From Streptomyces hyaluromycini (GTDB lineage Bacteria; Actinomycetota; Actinomycetes; Streptomycetales; Streptomycetaceae): a DNA stretch of 64,000 nucleotides. The stretch lies in NCBI RefSeq assembly GCF_002217755.1, contig NZ_BCFL01000021.1, positions 124,001-188,000 on the forward strand. The letters run 5' to 3'. The notes beneath the pieces were generated by a model. It searched no databases, was not told the origin of the DNA, and saw nothing but the letters and a program-made list of their open reading frames with translations. Shown here in pieces: positions 24,591 to 30,788 of this stretch. Made by a program: the position numbers and the translations under genes. Within the stretch, counting starts at the first letter, position 1. Every line of letters starts with the position of its first letter.

Positions 24591-25034
24591 TCACGCGGCG
24601 CTGACCTCGGCCCAGATGGACTTGCCCCAGGGCAGATTGCCCACACCCCAGCGGCCCGAGCAGAGCGCGTCGAGGATCAGCAGACCGCGACCCCGGTCCC
24701 GTTCGACCGAGATGGGGCGCAGGCGGGGATGGCGGCCCAGCGGGTCGTGCACCTCGACCCGGGTCCGGGAGCCGTCGGTGTCGATGACGAGACGGACCGG
24801 GTCGTCCGGGTCGGTCTCGTAGCGCAGGGAGTTGGTGACCAGCTCGCAGGTGACCAGGGCGACCGCGTCGATGTGGTCGCGGGAGGCGTCAGGGGTGTGG
24901 TGGGCGATGAAGTCGCTCACGAACAGCCGGGCAGCCTTGGCCGACTGAGGCTCGCTGGCCAGTAACAGGACCGGCGGTGGGGCGACTTGCAGGGAGCGGG
25001 GTTCGGTCGTGGTGCTCCGCTGGCGTTCGATCAT
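24591..25034 (-). CDS. Anti-sigma-factor-like ATP-binding protein (RsbW/AbaA-like HATPase_c)
   Basis: A 147-residue protein with a GHKL ATPase domain: N-box C-E-L-V-T-N-S-L-R-Y near residue 65 and G-box D-R-G-R-G-L-L-I-L near 113. Streptomyces encode dozens of such RsbW-like proteins, many next to XRE/DUF397 pairs. ATG 25034 is chosen because GAGGGG lies 6 nt upstream. It is divergent from the XRE gene and shares its promoter region, so a common developmental or stress role is inferred. No sigma factor gene is nearby. Confidence 0.83.
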   Translation of the reverse strand: MIERQRSTTTEPRSLQVAPPPVLLLASEPQSAKAARLFVSDFIAHHTPDASRDHIDAVALVTCELVTNSLRYETDPDDPVRLVIDTDGSRTRVEVHDPLGRHPRLRPISVERDRGRGLLILDALCSGRWGVGNLPWGKSIWAEVSAA

Positions 25035-25187
25035 GTGCATCCCCTCACGGGCATGTCCCAACGCAGGCACGGTGGTTCGCCATGCGAGTGCGGTCACTGT
25101 CGTATTTCCCGGATTCATGGTGCCTTCACGGCACAGTCGATCGCAATACGTCCCGCGGGATGTGAAAAATTGCGCATCGACGCGAGA

Positions 25188-25204
25188 GACTTGCGGCACA
25201 AGTC
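25188..25204. promoter_or_regulatory. Inverted repeat in the ATPase/XRE divergent promoter
   Basis: GACTTG-CGGCA-CAAGTC is a perfect 6-bp inverted repeat with a 5-bp spacer. It lies 73 bp upstream of the XRE start and 154 bp upstream of the ATPase start. It is a plausible operator for the XRE regulator. Confidence 0.45.
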
Positions 25205-25276
25205 GTCAGTCGGTGGCGAGGGTTGGTGCGGCACGGGCAGACTGTCGGGCAGTTCACCGGACAGAAGGGGGAATCC

Positions 25277-26143
25277 GTGAGCACGCCCACGGTGCGCCGG
25301 CGACGGCTCGGTGCGAAGTTGCGCGAGCTGCGTGGCGAACTCACCCTCGACGAGGTCGCCGAGCACTCCGAAGGCGCGTTCGTCTCCTCCAAGCTGTCCC
25401 GGATGGAGACCGGCAAGACCGCCCCCAAGGCAGCGGACATCCAGGCGCTGCTCCATCTGTACGGCGACCTCGGCCGCGACGTCAGCGACGAGCTGCGCGC
25501 GGCCCTGATCACGCTCACCAAGGAGGGCGGCCGGCGCGGCTGGTGGCACTCGTACCGGGGTGTCCTCACCCCGGTGTACGAGGACCTGATCAGCCTGGAG
25601 GCGGAGGCCGAGACGGTCTCCACCTGGCAGCTGGGCATGGTCCCCGGACTGCTCCAGACCGCCGAGTACGCCCGCGAGATCATCCGGGCGACCGCCATGT
25701 CCGAGGCGGTCGAGGCACGGGTCGACGCGCTCGTCGAGGTACGGCTGGCACGCCAGGCCGTCCTCACCCGGGACAGCGACCCGCTGGCGCTCTGGGCGAT
25801 CATCTCCGAACAGGCCCTGCGCTCCACCACCGAGGATCCCGCCCTGATGTACGAGCAGTTGGGGCGCCTGCTTACGATGGGGCGGCGCCCGAACATCAAC
25901 ATCCAGGTGTTGCGGTCGGACGCCCCCCTGCACGCCGGGCTCACCGGCACCTTCAGCATCCTGGGCTTCGGTCCGCACACCGATCTGGACGTCGTCCACC
26001 AGGAAGGGCTGACCTCCGCCCTGTACATCGAGGAACGTGATCGGGTCTCCACGCACCGGGCCGCGTGGCAACGCCTCACGTCTGCCGCCGAGTCCGTCGA
26101 GGCGTCGGTGGAACTGATCACCCAGATAAGGAAGAACGAATAA
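25277..26143 (+). CDS. XRE/WhiJ-like helix-turn-helix regulator with DUF5753
   Basis: A 288-residue protein with an N-terminal XRE helix-turn-helix (L-G-A-K-L-R-E-L-R...T-L-D-E-V-A-E-H-S...S-K-L-S-R-M-E-T-G) and a C-terminal DUF5753 domain (W-Q-L-G-M-V-P-G-L-L-Q-T-A-E-Y-A-R near residue 117). This is the WhiJ family, abundant in Streptomyces and tied to development and antibiotic production. GTG 25277 follows AAGGGGGAA. The DUF397 gene follows after 3 bp, forming the standard pair in which the small protein is thought to antagonise the DNA-binding partner. Confidence 0.9.
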   Translation: MSTPTVRRRRLGAKLRELRGELTLDEVAEHSEGAFVSSKLSRMETGKTAPKAADIQALLHLYGDLGRDVSDELRAALITLTKEGGRRGWWHSYRGVLTPVYEDLISLEAEAETVSTWQLGMVPGLLQTAEYAREIIRATAMSEAVEARVDALVEVRLARQAVLTRDSDPLALWAIISEQALRSTTEDPALMYEQLGRLLTMGRRPNINIQVLRSDAPLHAGLTGTFSILGFGPHTDLDVVHQEGLTSALYIEERDRVSTHRAAWQRLTSAAESVEASVELITQIRKNE

Positions 26144-26146
26144 GGA

Positions 26147-26374
26147 ATGAAGCACGCTGACGACGCGTCGACTCTGCCGGTGACCTGGTGGAAGTCCTCG
26201 GCGTCCGCATCACAGTCCGACTGCGTGGAATGCGGGATCGTCGACGGGGCGACGGTCGCCGTCCGCGACAGCAAGTGGCCCGAAGGGCCCGCGCTCCTGC
26301 TGGACCGCACCGCGCTCCGCGCGTTCACCTCCGCCGTGGCCCTCGGTGACGGCCGAATAGGCGGCCTCGACTGA
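26147..26374 (+). CDS. DUF397 small acidic protein
   Basis: A 75-residue protein with the DUF397 pattern: W-W-K-S-S-A-S near residue 14, D-C-V-E-C near 25, V-A-V-R-D-S-K near 37 and L-x-F-T. It is translated almost continuously with the XRE gene (AAGGA directly before ATG). Together with the divergent RsbW-like ATPase it forms the WhiJ/DUF397/AbaA-type trio. Confidence 0.9.
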   Translation: MKHADDASTLPVTWWKSSASASQSDCVECGIVDGATVAVRDSKWPEGPALLLDRTALRAFTSAVALGDGRIGGLD

Positions 26375-26428
26375 GAGAGCGGCGCCCACCGGAAGGTGGT
26401 CGCCGACGGCGCTCTGTCCAGAAAAACC

Positions 26429-26457
26429 AAGAAACCCCTGCTCAGCAGGGGTTTCTT
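26429..26457. terminator. Intrinsic terminator downstream of tRNA-Leu
   Basis: A hairpin AAGAAACCCCTGC...GCAGGGGTTTCTT with a short loop. On the minus strand it is followed by GGTTTTTC, a U-rich tail placed immediately after the tRNA, so it ends tRNA-Leu. It could also stop plus-strand read-through from the DUF397 gene. Confidence 0.88.
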
Positions 26458-26459
26458 CG

Positions 26460-26547
26460 TGGTGTCCGAGGGGGGACTTGAACCCCCACGCCCGATAAAG
26501 GGCACTAGCACCTCAAGCTAGCGCGTCTGCCATTCCGCCACCCGGAC
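26460..26547 (-). tRNA. tRNA-Leu (anticodon GAG)
   Basis: An 88-nt class II tRNA with encoded CCA. The acceptor stem GTCCGGG/CTCGGAC pairs with one G-U. The anticodon stem C-T-A-G-C/G-C-T-A-G encloses loop TTGAGGT, giving anticodon GAG for leucine CUC/CUU. A variable arm TGCCCTTTATCGGGCG and a TTCAAGT T-loop are present. The T-stem is GGGGG/CCCCC. Confidence 0.95.
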
Positions 26548-26758
26548 AAGGTGTCTGTCGTGCGAAGTCTTCCGTGCGGGTTTCCCTCGCGACGACGAAG
26601 GAAACACTACCAGGCTTTCGGGGGCGGTCGATCACACCCTGTTTCCGGACCCGCGGGCGTGAACGGCGTGTGACGGGCCGGGACCGGCCTTGGGCCCGGA
26701 GCGGGAAGGGAGAGAGGATGGCGGGGACCGGGCGGCAGTGACAGCGGAAGGAAGCAGC

Positions 26759-28084
26759 GTGAGCGAGACGGACACGGCCAGGGGCGTCACCGGCGAGGAC
26801 GAGGTCGTCGACCTCTGCCGCGAGCTGATCCGGTTCGACACCAGCAACTACGGCGACCACTCCGGTCCCGGCGAGCGCAAGGCGGCCGAGTGGGTCGCCG
26901 AGAAGCTCGCGGAGGTCGGCCTCGAACCGAAGATCTTCGAGTCCCACCCGGGCCGCGCCTCGACGGTGGCCCGCATCGAGGGCGCGGACCCGTCCAGGCC
27001 CGCCCTCCTCATCCACGGCCACCTCGACGTCGTACCGGCCAACGCCGACGACTGGACCCACCACCCCTTCTCCGGCGAGGTCGCGGACGGGTGCGTGTGG
27101 GGCCGGGGCGCCGTCGACATGAAGGACATGGACGCCATGACCCTGGCGGTCGTACGGGACCGGCTGCGCAGCGGCCGGAAGCCGCCCCGGGACATCGTCC
27201 TCGCCTTCCTCGCCGACGAGGAGGCCGGCGGCATCTGGGGCGCCCGGCACCTGGTCGACAACCACCCGGACCTCTTCGAGGGGGTCACCGAGGCGATCAG
27301 CGAGGTGGGCGGCTTCTCCTTCACGGTGAGCGAGCAGCGGCGGCTCTACCTCATCCAGACGGCCGAGAAGGGCATGCACTGGATGAAGCTGAAGGTGGCC
27401 GGCACCGCCGGGCACGGCTCGATGATCCACCGCGACAACGCGATCACCGAGCTGTCCGAGGCCGTGGCCCGGCTCGGCCGGCACAAGTTCCCGGTGCGGG
27501 TCACCAAGACCACCCGGGCCTTCCTCGACGAGCTGGGCGACGCGCTCGGCACCGAGCTGGACCCGGAGGACATGGAGTCGACGCTGACCCGGCTCGGCGG
27601 CATCGCCAAGCTGATCGGCGCGACCCTCGGCAACACCGCCAACCCGACCCAGCTCAACGCCGGTTACAAGGTCAACGTCATCCCGGGCGAGGCCACCGCG
27701 CACGTCGACGGCCGCTTCCTGCCGGGCCACGAGGAGGAGTTCCTCGCCGACCTCGACCGGATCCTCGGCCCGAACGTGGTCCGCGCGGACGTGCACTCCG
27801 ACAAGGCGCTGGAGACCAGCTTCGACGGCGCCCTGGTGGAGGCCATGCAGTCCTCGCTGCTCGCCGAGGACCCGACCGCCAAGGCGATCCCGTACATGCT
27901 CTCCGGCGGCACCGACGCCAAGTCCTTCGACGACCTCGGCATCCGCGGCTTCGGCTTCGCGCCGCTCAAGCTGCCGCCGGAGCTGGACTTCGCCGGCATG
28001 TTCCACGGCGTGGACGAGCGGGTGCCGGTGGACGGGCTGCAGTTCGGGGTGCGCGTGCTCGACCGCTTCATCGACGCGTCGTAA
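26759..28084 (+). CDS. M20/M25/M40 family metallopeptidase
   Basis: A 441-residue binuclear zinc hydrolase. Zinc-site residues are His88 and Asp90 in H-G-H-L-D-V-V, Asp120 in G-A-V-D-M-K, and the catalytic pair Glu154/Glu155 in A-D-E-E-A-G-G; a dimerisation domain contains G-H-G-S-M-I near residue 220. It resembles dipeptidase/ArgE/DapE-like proteins; the substrate is unknown. GTG 26759 is preceded by GGAAGGAAG, whereas the open frame upstream lacks a start with a ribosome-binding site. It lies directly before the chaplin genes but is separated by an independent promoter region. Confidence 0.92.
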   Translation: MSETDTARGVTGEDEVVDLCRELIRFDTSNYGDHSGPGERKAAEWVAEKLAEVGLEPKIFESHPGRASTVARIEGADPSRPALLIHGHLDVVPANADDWTHHPFSGEVADGCVWGRGAVDMKDMDAMTLAVVRDRLRSGRKPPRDIVLAFLADEEAGGIWGARHLVDNHPDLFEGVTEAISEVGGFSFTVSEQRRLYLIQTAEKGMHWMKLKVAGTAGHGSMIHRDNAITELSEAVARLGRHKFPVRVTKTTRAFLDELGDALGTELDPEDMESTLTRLGGIAKLIGATLGNTANPTQLNAGYKVNVIPGEATAHVDGRFLPGHEEEFLADLDRILGPNVVRADVHSDKALETSFDGALVEAMQSSLLAEDPTAKAIPYMLSGGTDAKSFDDLGIRGFGFAPLKLPPELDFAGMFHGVDERVPVDGLQFGVRVLDRFIDAS

Positions 28085-28097
28085 AGTCCTGGCTTCA

Positions 28098-28103
28098 TAT
28101 AAT
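28098..28103 (+). promoter_or_regulatory. Possible -10 element upstream of chpH
   Basis: A perfect TATAAT lies 127 bp upstream of the chpH start in an otherwise GC-rich genome. No TTGACA-like -35 is seen at 17 bp. Chaplin promoters are often developmentally controlled, so this is only a candidate. Confidence 0.3.
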
Positions 28104-28229
28104 CGGGCGGCTGTACGAGGCCGAATGAGAAGAGTGAATGCGACGATAAGCTCGTAGCTCCATTACTCCCTCCTCGTTACTCCAGATGTGATCCGCTACT
28201 GCGAATCGCATTGCCAACAAGGAGGAATA

Positions 28230-28463
28230 ATGCTCAAGAAGGTCGTCGCTGCTGCGGCTGCCACTGGTGGTCTGGTTCTCGCGGGTGCGGGCCTGGCCGT
28301 CGCCGACTCGGGTGCCCAGGGCGCTGCCATGCATTCCCCGGGTGTCGTCTCCGGCAACGTGATCCAGGTTCCCGTGCACGTCCCGGTGAACGTCTGCGGC
28401 AACACGATCTCCGTGATCGGGCTGCTGAACCCCGCCTTCGGCAACACCTGCATCAACAAGTGA
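28230..28463 (+). CDS. chpH: Short chaplin (ChpH-like)
   Basis: A 77-residue secreted protein: signal peptide 1-26 (A-G-L-A-V-A-D cleavage region) and one chaplin domain with Cys56 and Cys74, H-S-P-G-V-V-S-G-N and the amyloid core V-C-G-N-T-I-S-V-I-G. Short chaplins assemble into amphipathic amyloid films on aerial hyphae and spores. The ribosome-binding site AAGGAGGAA is excellent, consistent with high expression. Its identity as ChpH rests on closeness to the remembered S. coelicolor sequence and on adjacency to chpC. A strong terminator follows at 28491. Confidence 0.93.
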   Translation: MLKKVVAAAAATGGLVLAGAGLAVADSGAQGAAMHSPGVVSGNVIQVPVHVPVNVCGNTISVIGLLNPAFGNTCINK

Positions 28464-28490
28464 CGCCGACTCCCTGAGGGGCGTCTTCCC

Positions 28491-28536
28491 GTCGGCCCCG
28501 GAGCGCGCGCCATGCGCTCCGGGGCCGACCGGTTTT
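28491..28536 (+). terminator. Intrinsic terminator of chpH
   Basis: A 16-bp perfect stem (GTCGGCCCCGGAGCGC and its complement) with a 7-nt loop, followed by CGGTTTTTCC. It separates the highly expressed chpH from chpC. Confidence 0.88.
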
Positions 28537-28607
28537 TCCGCGGGCTTTTTCCGAACGAATGTCCGTGCGGAATGCAAGGTCAGGATCCGAGGCAGGGGAA
28601 TTCAGAA

Positions 28608-29561
28608 ATGCGACAGGGTACCCGTAAGGGCCTTATGACAGTGGCCGCGGCGACCGGCGTGATCGCCGCGGCAAGCGGATACGCCCACGCCGACTCGGGG
28701 GCGGTCGGCTCCGCCGCCGACTCACCCGGCGTGCTCTCCGGCAACACGGTGCAGGCGCCGGTGCACGTGCCGGTGAACGTCTGCGGCAACACCGTGAACG
28801 TCGTCGGCGCCCTGAACCCGTCGATGGGCAACAAGTGCGCCAACCACGGCGGCGGGGGCGGTGCTTCGGCGGGCCACGGCCACAGCGGAGACCACGGTGG
28901 GTACGGCGGTCCCGGCGGCAACGGCGGCAACGGCGGTCACAGCGGCCACGGGGGTTCGCCCGCCGGGGGGCACACCGCAGGTTCGCCCGGTGTCGGCTCG
29001 GGCAACACCGCGCAGGCGCCGGTCGACGTTCCGGTCAATATGTGCGGCAACAGCGTCGACGTCATCGGCGTCGGCAACACCGCCGTGGGCAACGAGTGCG
29101 CCAACGACGGGGGTTCCGGACACATCGGACACCCGGGGCACCCAGGACACCCGGGACACCCAGGGTCTCCCGGCGGTGGTCACCCCACGCAGCCGCCCGG
29201 CCACGGCGGGCACGGCACGCCTCCTGCGCACGGCGGGCACGGCAGCACGCCGCCCGGGAAGCCGGGGAACCCCGGAACGCCGGGCAGGCCGGGGAACCCG
29301 GGGACTCCGGGACACCCGGGCGCTCCGGGCGTGCACCCGGGCATGCCCCCCGCTCACTCCGGGAGCAGGACCGTCCCGACCGGTGCCCGCGGCGCCACCC
29401 TCGTCCACCCGCTGGGCAGCGTCTCCGTGAGCCGGCCCGTCACCGCCGCGCAGCTCGCGCACACCGGCAGTGACCTGCCACTGGGTCTCGCGCTCCCGGC
29501 CGGCGCCGGTGCGCTGCTCGCGGGCGCCGTGCTGTACCGCAGGGCGCGCGCCGCGGCGTAG
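28608..29561 (+). CDS. chpC: Long, sortase-anchored chaplin with collagen-like linker (ChpC-like)
   Basis: A 317-residue protein. In order it has a signal peptide (1-28), chaplin domain 1 (~39-79, Cys59/Cys77), a Gly/His-rich spacer, chaplin domain 2 (~126-166, Cys146/Cys164), a Gly-X-Y collagen-like tract (~171-245, e.g. G-K-P-G-N-P-G-T-P-G), a Ser/Thr-Pro stretch, the sortase signal L-A-H-T-G (283-287), a membrane helix and an Arg-rich tail. The LAxTG motif indicates wall anchoring by a class E sortase. It would tether chaplin fibrils to the wall. AGGGGAA lies about 8 nt before ATG 28608. The collagen-like segment is longer and more regular than I recall for ChpC. Confidence 0.93.
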   Translation: MRQGTRKGLMTVAAATGVIAAASGYAHADSGAVGSAADSPGVLSGNTVQAPVHVPVNVCGNTVNVVGALNPSMGNKCANHGGGGGASAGHGHSGDHGGYGGPGGNGGNGGHSGHGGSPAGGHTAGSPGVGSGNTAQAPVDVPVNMCGNSVDVIGVGNTAVGNECANDGGSGHIGHPGHPGHPGHPGSPGGGHPTQPPGHGGHGTPPAHGGHGSTPPGKPGNPGTPGRPGNPGTPGHPGAPGVHPGMPPAHSGSRTVPTGARGATLVHPLGSVSVSRPVTAAQLAHTGSDLPLGLALPAGAGALLAGAVLYRRARAAA

Positions 29562-29604
29562 CGCACGGAGCGTGACGCGCCGCGACCGGTGCGTGGAACG
29601 GGAC

Positions 29605-29627
29605 GGGCCCCGTCGACACGGGGCCCC
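29605..29627. terminator. Hairpin between convergent chpC and DUF5703 genes
   Basis: GGGCCCCGT and ACGGGGCCC pair around CGAC, followed by CTTCCGTC. It lies between convergent stops and probably ends both transcripts. Confidence 0.75.
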
Positions 29628-29646
29628 TTCCGTCAGTCGGCCAGTC

Positions 29647-29835
29647 TCACCATGTGGCACGCACCTGGCGGATGATCCGCCGGCGCAACCGCACCCTGCG
29701 GCTGCCGTCGCGCATCAGGCTCAGTCGGTCCAACTCCCAGTGTCCGTACTCGGCATGGTCCGTCAGTAGACGTGTGGCCTCCTTGCGGGACACCCCGCGA
29801 GGTACGTACACGTCGACAAATTCGTATTCCGGCAT
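29647..29835 (-). CDS. DUF5703 family small protein
   Basis: A 62-residue basic protein: E-Y-E-F-V-D-V-Y-V-P-R-G-V-S-R-K-E-A at the N-terminus and an Arg-rich C-terminus (R-V-R-L-R-R-R-I-I-R-Q). It matches the short actinobacterial DUF5703 family as I remember it; the function is unknown. It is divergent from the acidic hypothetical gene with only 47 bp between start codons. Confidence 0.75.
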   Translation of the reverse strand: MPEYEFVDVYVPRGVSRKEATRLLTDHAEYGHWELDRLSLMRDGSRRVRLRRRIIRQVRATW

Positions 29836-29882
29836 CGCATCTATTGTGCGGGCTGGTGCCCGGTACGGATAGCGTCTGCACT

Positions 29883-30605
29883 ATGTCTGATGCTGTGCAG
29901 CCCACCGCTGCCGAGGTACGCGCCGCCGCCGAGGCGGTCAAGACCGCGCTCGACCGCCATCTGGCCGCGGTCGAACGCAGGTCGGGGGAGGACGACCCGG
30001 CTGTATACGAGGCGTTCAACCAGCTGGCCGCGGCCGCCGAGGTCTACGACGAGCTTCTCTACGACCGCTACGACGAGGTCACGCCCTTCGAGATCCCCGG
30101 TACGGACGACTCGCTGCCACCGTACGCGGGCCCCGAGGAACCGAACGCGATCAGCGTGCTGATCCGCCGCGACTACGCCGTGGCGGAACCACAGCGGCTG
30201 CTGGCCCAGGCCCAGCGCGTCGAGGCGGCGGAGTACGACGACGGCCCCGGCGCGGACGAGGGTGCCGCCGGCACGATCCACGGGGCGCTGGGCGTCCTGT
30301 TCGGCGAGTTCGAACCGGACGAGATCGCCTCCCGGCACAAGGAGTTCGGCCTGGAGGAGGGCGACTCCACGCTGTGGGTGACCGCGGCGGACGAGCCGGC
30401 CGAGCCCGGCGAGTGGCTGGAGGTGCCCTTCGAGGGCGTCGATCCGCAGCGGGTGGTGTGCCGCTTCGACGTCAGCGCGGTCTTCGACGACGAGGACACG
30501 GAGGACGGCGAGGACGGTGAGGACGCCGGGGGCGCCGACGAGCTGGACGACGACCTCGACCTGGACGAGGACGAGGATCTGGAGCCGTTGGACGCCGAGC
30601 GCTGA
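29883..30605 (+). CDS. Conserved hypothetical acidic protein
   Basis: A 240-residue soluble protein. The first 60 residues are helical and Ala-rich, the middle contains G-A-L-G-V-L-F-G-E-F-E-P-D-E-I-A, and the last 40 residues are almost entirely Asp/Glu. No catalytic motif is recognised. No ribosome-binding site is seen; GGATAGCGT 10-16 nt upstream suggests a leaderless start. The final 17 bp including the stop codon are tandemly duplicated (30590-30623). Confidence 0.75.
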   Translation: MSDAVQPTAAEVRAAAEAVKTALDRHLAAVERRSGEDDPAVYEAFNQLAAAAEVYDELLYDRYDEVTPFEIPGTDDSLPPYAGPEEPNAISVLIRRDYAVAEPQRLLAQAQRVEAAEYDDGPGADEGAAGTIHGALGVLFGEFEPDEIASRHKEFGLEEGDSTLWVTAADEPAEPGEWLEVPFEGVDPQRVVCRFDVSAVFDDEDTEDGEDGEDAGGADELDDDLDLDEDEDLEPLDAER

Positions 30606-30632
30606 TGGACGCCGAGCGCTGATTCGCCGGTC

Positions 30633-30680
30633 GGCCGGCGGTGCCTTCCGAGGGTTGAGACCGGATGGGCACCGCCGGCC
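30633..30680. terminator. Long-loop hairpin between convergent genes
   Basis: GGCCGGCGGTGCC at 30633-30645 pairs perfectly with 30668-30680 across a 22-nt loop. It lies between the acidic hypothetical gene and the RecD-like gene. Its right arm is part of the repeat also found at 15341. Confidence 0.55.
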
Positions 30681-30714
30681 CGCGCCGTTGCGGCTGATCG
30701 CCGTCGCGGCGGGA
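30668..30714. repeat. Isolated copy of the ~75-bp intergenic repeat
   Basis: GGCACCGCCGGCCCGCGCCG followed by TTGCGGCTGATCGCCGTCGC and GGCGGG. The block CGGCTGATCGCCGTCGCGGCGG differs from the first unit at 15358 by only one base. The GAACTGTGAAGGCC tail is missing here. Confidence 0.65.
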
Positions 30715-30788
30715 GCAGATCCGGCGGCGGGACAGGGACCGTGCGGCGGGGTCGGCTCGTGCCCGGACGGAGCCGCCGGCGGAAACGG

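Noticed and set aside
24459-24604. Short Arg-rich frame (48 codons, GTG start)
   Set aside because: No ribosome-binding site, no family resemblance and composition typical of random GC-rich frames.
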